Of a stretch of DNA of 64,000 nt, positions 21,930 to 33,332 are shown in pieces. The notes under the pieces are model-generated. The model did no database searches and was not told the origin of the DNA. It was given only the letters and a program-made list of their open reading frames with translations. This stretch comes from Coniosporium tulheliwenetii. Lineage: Eukaryota > Ascomycota > Dothideomycetes. The stretch covers positions 434,001-498,000 of the forward strand of contig JAPDRP010000009.1 of NCBI GenBank assembly GCA_030247845.1. The letters run 5' to 3'. The translations under genes and the position numbers were made by a program. The first letter of the stretch is position 1, and every line of letters begins with the position of its first letter.

Positions 21930-22930
21930 ATGGCGAAGAGAAAGTCAAGGAAAGATCCAGAAACCTTGGAGGATGCACCAGCTCGCGCGAATGGTGCAGA
22001 TGAGGAGGAAAGCAGCGACGAGGTCCTGCCGCTAGCCCGCCGCTGCTCCATACACCCCGCTAACATGAGTCGCAAGAGTAGGACATGGATGTGCTAGATG
22101 TCGAGTTCGAGTGGTTCGATCCTCAGCCTGAAGTCGACTTCCACGGCCTAAAGACATTGTTACGCCAGCTGTTCGATGTGGACGCCGAACTCTTCGACCT
22201 CTCCGCGCTCTCCGACCTCATACTCTCGCAGCCGCTGCTCGGCTCGACGGTCAAGACGGACGGGAATGAATCAGATCCTTTCGCACTCTTGACGGTGCTG
22301 AATATGCGCCAGCATCAGGTAGGCTAGCTAGGCCGATCTAGAGTCTCCATACTGACAGGGAGCATCCAGGACAAGCAAGTGATCAAGGATCTCACGCGTT
22401 ACCTAGCGGACAAGTCGAAGTCCAGCCCTTCAACAGACCAACTATCAGCGCTCCTAGACCCTTCATCAACAGCGGAAGTCGGCCTAATCCTGACTGAGCG
22501 CTTCGTCAACATGCCCGCTGAGATCGTCCCGCCGATGTACAACATGCTCCTAGAGGAGATCTCCTGGGCGCTCGAAGAGAAGGAACCGTACAACTTCACA
22601 CACTACCTTGTACTCTCGAAGACATACACGGAAGTAGAGTCGAAACTCGATCAGGAAGATGACAGGCCGCAGAAGAAGAAGCGGAGGGACCCGAAAGAGG
22701 AGACGTTCTACTTCCACCCGGAAGATGAGGTGCTACACAAGCACGCGCTTGCGCAATGCAGCTTTGAGTATACCAAGCAAAGTGACGAGGGCGCGTCAGA
22801 CGCGAAGCGCGCGTTTCAGGAGATGGGAATAAGGCCAACGGGTCATATGATTTTGCTTGAGGCGTCTAAGTTTGAGGGCGCGGTCAAGGCTGTAGGCGAG
22901 TATCTAGGTGGACAATCAACAATGTCGTGA
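21930..22930 (+). CDS. BCP1: BCP1 / BCCIP family protein
   Basis: In yeast Bcp1 is a nuclear chaperone for the 60S ribosomal protein Rpl23 and supports nuclear export of Mss4. 296 aa, three exons: 21930-22022, 22082-22318 and 22370-22930, all phase 0 (introns 59 and 51 nt). The acidic N-terminus (DEEESSDEDMDV) is followed by the family signature FEWFDPQPEVDFHGLKTLLR and by the central domain (VGLILTERFVNMPAEIVPPM; YNFTHYLVLSKTY). A basic KKKRR patch at about 215 could be a nuclear localisation signal. The C-terminus holds FYFHPEDEVLHKHA. Divergent from GUA1. Confidence 0.92.
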
Positions 22931-23900
22931 TATGTGTTCCTCTTCCTCCAGTGCTTGCTGCATTGATCTTGCCTGTCCCGGGAGTTGTCGGTGGACACCG
23001 GCTGCTTCTTTCTTCACCTGTGGCCGCTCCTTCTTCGACTGCCTGGGAAACAACACCTTCCACCTCAAACCAGTCAAGGAATCTAGCGCCATAAACAAGG
23101 CTCAACCTGTGTATCTTCTCTCAATCTCCCATCCATCTTTCTTCCATCTACTCCCCTCTCAACCATCTTTTTCACACCCATCCTTCAGATCCATGCTTTT
23201 CAACATACAACGAACCACACACAACCACACACGTATATCACTCATCGCTCTGCCTTTCCTTCGAAATATTTACTCACGCACGGCACCTTGTGCCAAATCA
23301 TTGGCCCTACTACTGAGATTCTTCCTTATTGCCAAACTCTGCTTCGAGACCAAATCCGCCCTTTACACCGTCTGGGAGCGGCTAAACATGCAGCAACCTA
23401 TTTGCCTCCATCGTCACGAACAAGCTTTCGACCACTCCCTCACCAAGCGAACCTATCAACCAAGACCTGGAAGAACAGGAGACATTGGACCCATCGCTCG
23501 GCGACACGAGAGTCACTTCCTGTCCTTTACCAACTTCGAACCCGCGCTTCTGCCACGCTATACGTACTTCCATCTCTTCGCACAACCACTTTTTACACCT
23601 TAGTCTCTCGTACCAGAGACTCTATCACTAAGCTCATCTTCCGGACTGTTTTTCCACCCCTAGCACCTCGTGCAACACCTCTTGTCTACAACACCGCCTC
23701 GGTAAATGTGTATATCTCGACACACAAACACTTGGAACCGACAACGGTGGAGAGCACCATTTGCCCCTTCGTACTCATGGTGGTTTCTTCGATCATCACG
23801 GCAGTAGGTGGATCAGCAACATCGCAAAGTTATTGTGAGGTTCACTGACGAACCTATTGAAAAGACCGAAACCGCAGCTTAGCGTCCGTTCTCCCGATTA
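22931..23900. other. C/T-rich intergenic stretch
   Basis: About 1 kb that is strongly pyrimidine-rich on the plus strand (runs such as CTCAATCTCCCATCC around 23110-23260), resembling a long fungal 5' leader. Two long plus-strand ORFs (from 22908 and 23288) are products of this composition and have no family features. It may be the leader of the broken CSC1-like gene that follows. Confidence 0.45.
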
Positions 23901-23959
23901 ACAGCTCGTGGTCATATCTCACGGTTCCCCTTCGAGTCCTTCTAGCGTAGGACCGGCCC

Positions 23960-24435
23960 ACTAGTCGACTGCATCCAGCGCCACAAATCGTCTGATGCGG
24001 GATCAACTTTTACACCAAGGCCTGACGCATCAGGAGGTTCTGCATATGGCTCCGAGGTATACTGGCATTAACCCCCAAGCAGTCATATGGAGCAACCTCA
24101 GAATTAAGTGGTGAGAGAGGGTGATCCGTGTGACGGCCACGTCATCATTCCTCACGAGTCTGATCGTCTTCTGGTCGTTCCTAGTGACCGTCGTCGGTGT
24201 GATCTCGAACATCACCTTCTTGACCGGACAGTTCCCATGGCTCTAGTTTATCGACAAGATTCCGCCAGCTTTCCGAGACGTGTTCACATTACGTATCTCG
24301 CAGTCCAGGTTGTTCCAGTGTTCCTCGGAGCCACGATCGGTCCAGCGGCTTCATCAGCCGCGCAACAAATCATTTTGGGCCCGCTATCGGTAACCGACCT
24401 ACTCTCCAAGCAAATCCCCAACCTGTTTCCGTAGC
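23960..24435 (+). pseudogene. Relic of a CSC1/OSCA-type (DUF221, RSN1_7TM) channel protein
   Basis: In one frame from about 23960: LTHQEVLHMAPRYTGINP, then AVIWSNLRIKW, a stop (TGA replacing the expected Trp of KWWERVIR), then RVIRVTATSSFLTSLIVFW and VTVVGVISNITFLTG. These are the conserved start of the transmembrane domain of fungal calcium-permeable stress-gated channels. A second stop (TAG) follows PWL before FIDKIPPAFRDV. After a frame shift, later family wording appears (AASSAAQQIILGPLSVTDLL, then SKQIPN). Only about 150 of roughly 900 residues remain. The stops are C-to-T/G-to-A type, compatible with RIP or ordinary decay. Confidence 0.7.
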
Positions 24436-24525
24436 TCTTTCCGCGGCGCTGATGGCCTTGCTACCCAGGCTCCGCTTTCCCACTGCAGCAAACGCACTTC
24501 AGCCGCACTCAGCGACGAGCAGGAG

Positions 24526-24753
24526 ATGGCTTTCTTCAATTCCCTTAGGAAGAACACGATGCCCGCCGCAGAGGACCTGATCCTGCTGCGCGAGCAAACT
24601 ACTAGAGGATCGGCGGCGCCCAGCGACGAGCAGGAGATGACGAAGCCCACCACCGTCCGCGTCCTGAGCGAATACGACCCGGACATCCGCCCGCAGACAG
24701 GCTTCGGCTTCCCGGAGAAGAAGTGGCTCATCCTCTGCGTCATTTTCGTATAG
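24526..24753 (+). pseudogene. Truncated N-terminus of an MFS transporter
   Basis: 75-aa frame beginning MAFFNSLRKNTMPAAEDLI, ending FGFPEKKWLILCVIFV and a TAG. The last part matches the cytoplasmic lead-in and start of TM1 of fungal drug/sugar MFS transporters (GFPxKKWxIL...), but nothing after TM1 is recognisable. A 19-bp sequence (CAGCGACGAGCAGGAGATG) occurs twice, at 24510-24528 and 24621-24639, in frame and 111 bp apart, so SDEQEM is duplicated. The frame is open upstream without an ATG, so the true start may lie in a lost exon. Confidence 0.5.
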
Positions 24754-25091
24754 ACGAACGTCTTTGTGCCCCGCTGCTGGAAGTCGTGTTTAGCGTTGCG
24801 GTAAGAGTTTGCTTCGGTAGGGTATGATGATGTGGATTTCCATCGCTGCTCGGTGGCAACCAGTGTCAGCATCATGTACTGGAGAGCGTATTTGGCGCCT
24901 GGATATGTTGCTGGTGGGCAGAAGAGATGGTCATGTAGGGTTTGGAGACTGCGGAGTTGGACCACATGCTGTACATAGAGCTGTTGCTGACACAAACGGA
25001 GTGGTACTTGAGGATATTGTACCATTTGCCTGACTATAATATTTAAGAAGCTCTCACACATAAACGTAACAAAACGGGCCCCCAACCGAGC
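24754..25091. other. Spacer downstream of the MFS relic
   Basis: 338 bp with no supported gene. A 228-aa minus-strand ORF across 24399-25085 overlaps the relics and has no family features. Confidence 0.45.
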
Positions 25092-26391
25092 TCATCGCCC
25101 CCTCATCGTGACCGGTCCACCATTAACCCCCAAATCCAGTACATCATCCAGCGTCCCATTTCGGCTCGGCGGATTGTTCAAAAACGTAATCGTACCTCCA
25201 ACCTGGAATGTCCTCTCCTCAACCTCCAAATTCTGCCACGTCCACCAAATGCGATCAATCATAGCATGATGCAAAAAGAACCACGGATCCCCCGGGCTCG
25301 TGAAGAAGTCCCCACCCGGATCACCCCCGACCATGAAATGGCCCGCCGAGTGTACACCCAAGTATCCCACGCTGAATTCACCTTGTAGCCTGTTCTGAAA
25401 GGAAAGGATATCCGTGTAATCGTTTATCAAGTCCACAATGTCTTGGTCTTTCGCCCAGCCGGCGGAGACGAACGCCGAGATATCCCTTCGCAGACACCGC
25501 GGGTTGTAGTACCGCCCCAAACCTGCCGGGTCCGGGTTCTGCTCCACGTACGGCAGCACGTTCGCCACGGGCCCAAGATTGACGGTCCAGTTCGCAAATG
25601 GCCCGGAGGTGATGCAGCCGCCGCCCGGGCCGGGCGGGATGTGGACGTGCGGGACGAGGGCGTTGGGGATGTCGAGGCCGGTGTGGTTGACGTAGGCACC
25701 GTTGCCGCTGATGCTGGTATCGCTGCCGTCGAAGAGGGGCGATTGGAGTGGGTCGGAGGCGTATTTGGCGTAGTTGTAGTACTGGGGACGTATCAGCGGT
25801 GTTGGGGATTGACAGCAGTGGAGAGCTCACTGGGAGGTAGCCCTTGTAACCGCACTCTTCTCGCAGGGCTTTCTCGTAAATCCAGATGTAGTAGCGGTGC
25901 CAGGAGAGGAAGTTTGCCTGTGGTATGGGACGTGATCAGTATAAGTTGCCTTAATTGGAAACGCGAGAGGTTTCATACTGTGCTGTGGATGAAGAACGTC
26001 TGATTCATGTGTATGGCAACAAAGTCGTCATATCGATTTCTGACGCCAGGGTAATCTTCAGGTGGAGTTTTGCCTGGCTTCTCGGAAAGGCAAAGGATGG
26101 CGTCAATGTAGTTTCTCTTCTCCTTTTTGGACAGTGTGTGCCTAAATAAGTTGTTCAACTTGCTTCCTTGATTAAAAGAGCGTTGGTGGCCACTGAGGCG
26201 TACCATTCTCGTCTCTTCGCAGCGTTTCGAATACTGCACTTCTCTGTTGAACCTTGATCCCATGTCGTATGTTTCGCCAAGTTTTGTAAGGCTTTGTTGG
26301 CAAGAGCGTCGTTCTGAAGTTGACCCCGAGCTGGGATTGATGAAGCAGTGACTGCTGAGAGCAGCAGTAAAGATATTAAGATTAAGCGCAT
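25092..26391 (-). CDS. Secreted tyrosinase-domain protein (type-3 copper)
   Basis: Phenol oxidase family: a binuclear copper centre oxidises phenols or catechols. 375 aa, four exons: 26391-26204, 26141-25979, 25917-25831 and 25781-25092; introns of 62, 61 and 49 nt, GT-AG. A clear signal peptide (MRLILISLLLLSAVTAS) means the protein enters the secretory pathway. Copper site A: IHMNQTFFIHSTANFLSWHR across the exon 2/3 junction supplies three His with the usual spacing. Copper site B: GVHSAGHF and FFLHHAMIDRIWW. Several N-x-T/S sequons (NHTG, NWTV, NGT) suggest glycosylation. It is shorter than melanin tyrosinases and lacks their C-terminal cap domain, so it fits the short secreted group, some members of which sit in secondary-metabolite clusters; no cluster partners are seen here. 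The substrate is unknown. Confidence 0.92.
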
Positions 26392-28113
26392 GATAGACCA
26401 GAATGTTAATACATCGCACTGAAAGGTTTCAAACTCTCTTACAATGGAAGAAAAAAGCTTTGGCAGCGGACAAACGTCTAAAAGTAGTTCGGCTTAATAT
26501 AATTACTTGACATCTCTGGATGCGGCTCTCGCCCTGGGATCTTAATGCCTGTCAAGATGCGGAGAACGACGATGACCAGACCGCAACGTCCTCAACGGCG
26601 CCAGGTTTGATAGGCTGGCATGGATGCACATCCGGCTGCGTGCGGAGAGGCAACAGATGGTCATTTTGACATGGCGGGACAGCCTTGAGAGAATTTGAGG
26701 TTTACCGCCTTAACAGCTGCCAATAGAATTTTATGAAGACGCGGAGGATTCGTTACGGGCTGCCTCTCGACGGATCGAGGATGCACGTCGGTGTTGCTGT
26801 CACGCAGGAGGGCGATCTAGTCCTGCGGTTCGGTGAGGAGTCTGCCATATTGGGAGGCCTTGCAGAAGAGGCACAGCATGCTCTTGATGGATTTGTGGAA
26901 GGCAACAGGGATTTCAATTTATGCTGCATGCAAACCTCGTGTTAAAGATTGGTGTGGGGTACAGCGGAGTTGTTGGCTCACAAGTTCGTATGAACCGGGT
27001 CTCTGCAAAGCCTAGCTGATGCATGTGGATGAACATGGGCTGGCCAAATCTACAGTACTAAACATAGCATGCTGGAGTTGAATACTTCGAAGCTGCCTTA
27101 ACCGCAGACAGCACAGCCAGTGGGTTTTAGTCTGTCCATCAGTAACGAACCGAATGGAACATTCTTGGGCATGGGGTGCTCCTACCGCCAGGAAAGTCCT
27201 GGGTAACTTTCACGAGGTCATAAAACAGCACAAGTCACATCATTCAATTGCACATCAAGTAGACGTAAGTACGATCATGAACTTGTCTTTCATTCAAAAC
27301 TAAACGCCATGCTCTCGTTCCCTGGAGCTCGGGGGTATCATACGCAAAACAGACATTAAACCCAGAAGTAAAACCCAACCATCCAACCTTCCCAAATCCC
27401 AAACTTCCCAAATCCCCACATTCCCCCTTCCAACCCCATCCCACCCCTCACTACGAACCCGCCAAACCGAACCCCTCCCGCACGACAAGCCCAGAAACCA
27501 AAGCACCACACGAAAGGAACCAACAGAACAGGCACACAACACCCGCACCCCGCCCACCTTCCTGAAATCGAAGAAGGATGACCTATCACCCGGCGCACGC
27601 ACCGGGAGAGGAAGATTGTCCTATCGAAGACGGTAGGATGAACAGGAATACGTGTGCCGAGCGTCTGTCTGCGGTTTGTTGATTGTCGGATGCGATGGTA
27701 CCGAGAATGATGTGAGGAAGGTGAGCAGAATGGAAGGATGTAAAGAGAACATGAAACGTGGAAGGGAAGGAGTACTAGCGGAGCGATGAGAAAACTAGGG
27801 TAAAAGAAAGCCAGCGTCCAGAAAGCCGTATCCATAATGCCAGGCCCAGAATGCAAAATGTATCGTAAAGTCCGCATCATCAATTCGTGTAGACAAAAAA
27901 CGAAGCGGCGCAAAAACATGGGTATCAGCCGTCGCAGACAAAAAGGAATGAAACAGAAGCAAAGCATCTACCGGCTATGCAGAATCTAACCATGGGTAGG
28001 CTGAAGCACCTCATCACGCGCAGCAGTGTAGAAAAAGCCAGCAGTAAAAAAAGCCAGCGCAAACAGCAACAAACGGAACACATCACACCATCAGACGCGC
28101 GCATAAAGATTGA
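26392..28113. other. 1.7-kb gene-free region
   Basis: Between the tyrosinase promoter and the stop of the Ulp1 gene. A 203-aa minus-strand ORF (27356-27967) is Cys/Phe/Gly-rich, has no family features and lies in the likely 3' flank of ULP1; I do not call it. No repeat or RNA gene recognised. Confidence 0.45.
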
Positions 28114-30590
28114 TCATGTCCAGGCAAAGACACCCGTAAAGCCTTTGTTGAGCAGAGTCGCGGCGATTTGCTTGCGGCCAGAAGGCATGTCCTTCGCTTC
28201 GAAAACGTTCATCGGCTCCAAGTTCCTCAAACGCGCGTAAGAGTTGAAACAAACGAATGCACCGCAGTCGCTGTGGTTGTTCTGCTGTGGGCTCTGGTGT
28301 TCAATGAGGGTCCAGTCGGCCTCAACGTAATCGCCCTTTAGCTCGTACCGCAACCAGTTCTTAACGACATTGAATCTGTTCCCGCCACCGGCGCCAAGAC
28401 TGTCGAGGTATTCGATGGTACGATCTTGAGGAGAGATGACCATGAGGGTCCAGTGCGAGTTCGAACAGTTGACGGGGACGAAGATTTTCTTCACGGAAAG
28501 GAGTTTGGTACCGTCCAGATGAGCTCGAGTCAACCAGCGGTGGACGGAATCGGGGCCCTTCTCGCTGATGTTGCTGAAGAAATGCGTGTTGAAAGCATGG
28601 TACGTCGGCGGCTTCTTGGAGCTTTTAGTATACCCAACCTTCTCGTGGGCTGCGTCGACCATGTGAGTAAGGTACGCATTGATGATGTTGTCGTTCAGCC
28701 AGACTCCGGGCTTCAGCCGAGCCATGTCTCCAGCTGTGAGATTTCGTGCAACCTCCTCATGCTGAGCCTGTCTCAAGACGGCTGAGACTTTGTCCTCCCA
28801 TTCCTCGTTTAATGGCGAAATCAACCGAACAGATGCTGCAGCAAGAGCGGCGGCAGCTTCTTCTGCCTCTTTGCGGAGCTTTTCTTCTTCTGCTTCCTTC
28901 TCTTTACGAAGGAGCTCGGCCTTCTTCTCGGCTTGTTTTCGAGCTTTCTCAGCAATCTCTTTAGCCTTCTCGGCTTTCTTTCTAGCCTTCTCAGCTGCGG
29001 CAGCTTCCTCTGCGCGCCGAAGCTTCTCCTCTTCCAACCGCCTCTGCTCCTGCTTCTTCTTTGCGCTTGCAGAAACCTCGAGCTCTTGTGCGCGCCCTCT
29101 TGCGGGTAGCTCTACCAATCGGCGCGGCTTTGAGACGTGGAAGTCCTCTAGCTTCTGCACCGTCTTCTCGACTTCGACTTGTGTGCCAGGGGTTGCAGGA
29201 GCCGTGCCACGCTGGAGGGGTGATTTGTCCTTCGCGTCCGAAAACTTCACAGGCGTGTCCATTAGGGTAGTATCGAACTCGCTGACGTCGGTGGGAGCTC
29301 GGGATCGAGGATACGCCTTGTTGGGGGAGAGATCTTCAATGTTCTTGCGCATCTCGTTGGGAGGATCGCCGGGAGTGTAGTATTTCCACTGGTTGACTGG
29401 CATAACGTCAGGAACAAATGGGCTTGCGGTCCAGCGCAAGCTCTTCTTCTGCTTCGGCGGTGGAGCATCTGCGAGCATGGAGAGTTCTTCGTTGACTGCT
29501 TCAACCGCTTCTTGCTGGCCCTCATCTGTAGCAGCAATTTCCTTCGTATCATCCCGAGCAACGGCCTCGCTTGTAGTGACATCATCGCCACCTCCGTGTG
29601 TCGTAACTGTGATTTCTGGAATGTCGACTGTCGGGAACAATTCGTTGTAGAGATGTGAGATTTCGAGGTAGTTTGGGAGGGATTGAATATTTGGCTGCTC
29701 CCGAGGCGCGTTTTCCGAAGCGTGCGTCGCTTTCATCTCGTTCCATGGCCGGTGGAGGTGTTCTTCGTCTTGTGGGGCGTCCCACAGAGAGCCCGGGAAA
29801 TGCGGCAGGTTGCGGATTTCCTGCAGGTGGGCGCGCTTGTGGCTAAAGTTCGGATCTGCATCCTCGATCTTTTGATCGGCCCAATGCAGCAACTCATCAA
29901 GCCGCGCCGCTCGTCTGACTCTCAATCTGTCCGGGCTGTGAGGGACAGCGCCGCTCCTCCTGATCTTCATGAGCTTCTTCGGGGCGAAGGCGCCGGCATA
30001 TAGATGAGCCAGAGGATGGCTCGGAGAGGACTCTACGCGCTTGGCGGCGCGCTGAACGGCGGGATGGTCAGAGGCGGAGGCTGGTGCTGGTCGCTTGAGG
30101 AGCGACCGGAAGAAGGAGGCGGGCGCGGCGGATGGTGCCTCAGGCACCACAACCTCGGCGGCGGGAGAGGCAGAAGACGGGCGCGAATGATATCCAGGAT
30201 CATCCTGGTTTCTTGCGGCGGATGGAGAGGAGGGATCGTGTAGCCTGCCAACCGCTCGGCGCTTGTGGCCACCAGCCACCCTTTGGGCATGGATCTCCTC
30301 TCGTGCGAGGTCCGTACCGCGGAGTCTTTGGGAGAGGACCCTCACAAAGCTTGTCCAGACTCTGTTGAAAAGCCCGAGGGTGGTGGTGAAGGCGTGTTGA
30401 AACGCCGTGCGTTCGGCGGCGGGAGCTTGCTGCTGCTGCGCCGGAGCGCGCTTTCTCTTGCCGAGACGTTGCGCCTAATGGTCCACCTTAGTACTCAATC
30501 TCAAATTGTCTTTGTGCGGTCGGTGACGGTCGCGACTCACCTCAGCGCGCGGAGCGACGCGGGTTGCGGGGATGGTTGCTGCGTCGGCAT
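28114..30590 (-). CDS. ULP1: Ulp1-type SUMO protease (C48 peptidase)
   Basis: Cysteine protease that matures SUMO and removes it from targets, often at nuclear pores. The catalytic domain fills the last ~230 residues: substrate-binding block LTAGDMARLKPGVWLNDNII, catalytic His in NCSNSHWTLMVI, Asp in IEYLDSLG, oxyanion Gln in HQSPQQ, nucleophile Cys in DCGAFVC. Before it lies a long Glu/Lys/Arg coiled coil (about residues 470-560) and a disordered N-terminal half. The body frame is open from an acceptor at 30475 (ATTAG), starting QRLGKRKRAP. A short first exon at 30590-30541 (ATG CCG ACG...; donor GTGAGT, intron 30540-30475) fits well, but its length leaves the frame one base short. One more C in its CCCC run would fuse it cleanly. 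An internal GTG at 30345 is not a start. Confidence 0.9.
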
Positions 30591-32031
30591 CTCGTAACTG
30601 CACAACGGGGAAGACGTTAGCCAATCGTCTAGATGAATCTAGGCGCGTCCTGCCATCGCGCGCGCATGCTGCGCTCTTCACATGGACGGATGCGGCACTT
30701 ACGAATTGGATGTGTTGTTTGTTGTGGATGTGGAGGGGAGCGATAGGAAATTTGAGAGAAAGTCCGGTTGACGTTGGAGCTACGACCGCTTCTTGGCATG
30801 CGCGTCATCTTAATCCCTGCCGTTTCCGAACTGGCGGGGCCGTTTGACGAGGCACTTGAAACACATGCAGGAACACGACCACCGAACCACTCCCTGAAAC
30901 TGTCAGCATTTGTTTGCTGTCCAGGCTGAGCAAGTACAGCCTCTCGACAAACTTATAAAACCCGGAGGAGTAAGAGCCTCTAACATGATATGGCCTCACA
31001 GTACGGTGACAGTGTCTTTCGGCGGTCAGAGTATCTAACAGCAGTTTCTCTACGTGTTGATAATGCTTCTAGCTGCTTGAAGATTCCAGCGTATACAGAT
31101 TCTCTCAATATACTGATGAATCCTCGCACCGGTAAAGATTCATGTCGACAGCTCTCTAGCTTGTCTAAGGAAATCTCAAGTCATGGAGTTTCTGTATACA
31201 GAGCTCTTCGACAGACTCGGAACGAAAATGTAAGAACCTGGTCCGGGACCTTCATATGGCATTGAAAGTACTATGCAGATTGTAACCGAGTTCCGTAGCT
31301 TGTGGGGGCTGTTTGCAACGTCGTCGAGAAGAGGTGGCCAAGCGTCGAGGCATTACAGCATGTATAGTCCTTCAGCAGGTTCTCACTGGGATTGTAAGGT
31401 CTTGCTGGGAGCCCATAGATGTTCTGAGGAGATGCAGCAGTAGGCTTCAAGCAGTCATCATATATTCCACCGATCCTGATCATAACAGCAACTGTGTTGA
31501 TTTATCCAAGCTTCTACCGTAGCGCTATACGTACTTCAAAGTCGAAAAGTTGAGGGATCACAGCAGTGCTCCAGAAAGAGCTACAGATCATATGTACGCG
31601 CCACAAACTACTTTTCAGGGCTTTCACATGTGAGCCCGACTAAATTCTCTCTTCAGCAGCTTCTCTATCATGAGAGGTACTCTAATTTTTTCTGCTGAGC
31701 AGCGTTGCGTAGGATTGGTAGTCCACTATGGCTGCGTTTCACGAGGAAGTGGAAAGCGAACGTCTGGCAATCCGCTCAGGAGACTTTATGCAAGCGATCC
31801 AGACGCCTGGAACGAGGATTGATGATCATGTGCTTCGCGGGACCGATTGGCAAGAGATAATCTGATGAACATTGTTCTGTACATTCGCAGCACGCTAGAC
31901 TAAAGTAACTGTATAAATACAGCAGCACCATCTTCCCCCTTCTATAGGTCACTTGCAGGGGCTTGACTACTAGGCAAAGCGAGCTCGACACCTCTTGCAT
32001 CTGATAATCTTGACAGGACATGCGTGGCCCT
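30591..32031. other. 1.4-kb gene-free region
   Basis: Promoter side of ULP1 and 3' side of the Rieske gene, both minus strand. Short ORFs only; no family, RNA gene or repeat recognised. Confidence 0.45.
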
Positions 32032-32970
32032 TTATCCAATGACGACCTTATTTTCTTCCGGGAAGCTGTACTGCGGGACCTCCAGGTTCAGGGGAGCGGG
32101 TCCCTTTCGAACACGACCGGAGACGTCGTAGTGGGAACCGTGGCATGGGCAGAACCAACCGCCGAAGTCGCCCGCCTCACCGATTGGGACGCATCCAAGA
32201 TGTGTGCAGACGCCTGTGGAAGGATACTGTCAGCATCTTGTGCCGAATGAAACCTTATATCCATCTAGGACTTACCCAACATTATCAACCACTCAGGCTT
32301 CTGGACACGATCCGAGTCCGGCTGGGGGTCCCGCAAAGCCTCCCATTTTGTGTTCTCGGCATCCTTGATCTCGTCTGGGGTACGGTGGCGGATGAATACG
32401 GGCTTGCCTCGCCATTTGATGATAACCTAATGCATGGTCAGCAACGCTCACGGTGTTACAATGACTGCTCCCTTACGTTCTTGCCCTCTGGGATGGAGGC
32501 TAGGTCGATCTCGACCTTCGCCTGAGCCAAAACATCGGCGGACGCGGACATGTTTACCAAGAAATCTGCGCGAAGCTCGCATCAGCAATTGCATTCCCAC
32601 CATCCCCACAAGTCGATCATCCATCCTTCCAATCGGTATACGGCCCAGTTTGTCCTCTCTTGAAGGCCAACCCACCTTGCACAGTCGCCTTCGCGCCCAG
32701 CGCAGACAGAGCACCAAGCGACCCAACCATGAAGTACTGAAAGACCTTATTGCTCGTCTCGCCGCCCCTGTTCCTATATTGTCCAAAACTCGGGATCTTG
32801 GTCGTGCTAGCGCCGGTGCCGCCTTTGAAGGGGCTATCGAACGATGAGGTGGTGGAGACCTCGGTGACGGACCGTTTCTGCAGGGCGGCGGCGCTGGCGC
32901 GCACTGCGGGCAATTGCTGGCGGGCGCATGTCCGCACCAGCGTGCTGGTGGTGGAGGTCAGTGCCGGCAT
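32032..32970 (-). CDS. RIP1: Rieske iron-sulfur subunit of ubiquinol-cytochrome c reductase
   Basis: Complex III subunit that passes electrons from ubiquinol to cytochrome c1 in the inner mitochondrial membrane. 238 aa, four exons: 32970-32676, 32565-32477, 32426-32276 and 32213-32032, GT-AG throughout, joined frame exactly divisible by three. The N-terminus is Arg/Ser/Thr/Ala-rich (mitochondrial presequence, about 55 residues). Then KIPSFGQYRNRGGETSNKVF and the single membrane helix YFMVGSLGALSALGAKATVQ, the hinge DFLVNMSASADVLAQ, and the soluble domain with both cluster loops, CTHLGC and CPCHGSHYD. The C-terminus is YSFPEENKVVIG. It shares a 362-bp divergent promoter with the macro-domain gene. 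Confidence 0.97.
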
Positions 32971-33332
32971 TGTGGGAGAGGATTGAGCTGCGCGAGGGCG
33001 GTTGAGAGGTGGATGAGAGGTGTGACGGCTGGCGTGGTGCTTTTGCGGGAGACAGGGAATGAGGTCGAGGATGGCTATCGGGGAGAAGCGGCCAATCGGG
33101 AGTTTCCGTGTGGCATGGTTTTTGGCAGCACTTAGCTCAGCTCTGTGAGAGTCACAACATCAATGCAGTTGCCTAACTTAGAGTAAGTTATATAGGCTTA
33201 AGCCTTCTCCCTCGGGTTTCTCTTCATTCAATCGTCAATTCGGATCTGTGTGTCACTGATTTCAATAAATATCTATTGTGCATCACTTCAATCAACTCTT
33301 CAAAGTCACAACACCGCACCACATCCACCAAC
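32971..33332. promoter_or_regulatory. Divergent promoter RIP1 / macro-domain gene
   Basis: 362 bp between the two start codons. The side next to the macro-domain gene is C/T- and CA-rich. No specific operator recognised. Confidence 0.5.

Noticed and set aside
22908..23848. Two overlapping long plus-strand ORFs (231 and 186 aa)
   Set aside because: They arise from a pyrimidine-rich stretch in several frames at once, with no conserved wording.
24399..25085. 228-aa minus-strand ORF
   Set aside because: Antisense to the MFS relic, whose plus-strand reading has clear family wording; the minus reading has none.
27356..27967. 203-aa minus-strand ORF rich in Cys, Phe and Gly
   Set aside because: No family features or splice context; it lies in the likely 3' flank of ULP1 and reads like a composition artefact.
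28790..29380. 196-aa Ser/Ala/Phe-rich plus-strand ORF
   Set aside because: Antisense shadow of the Glu/Lys coiled coil of ULP1.
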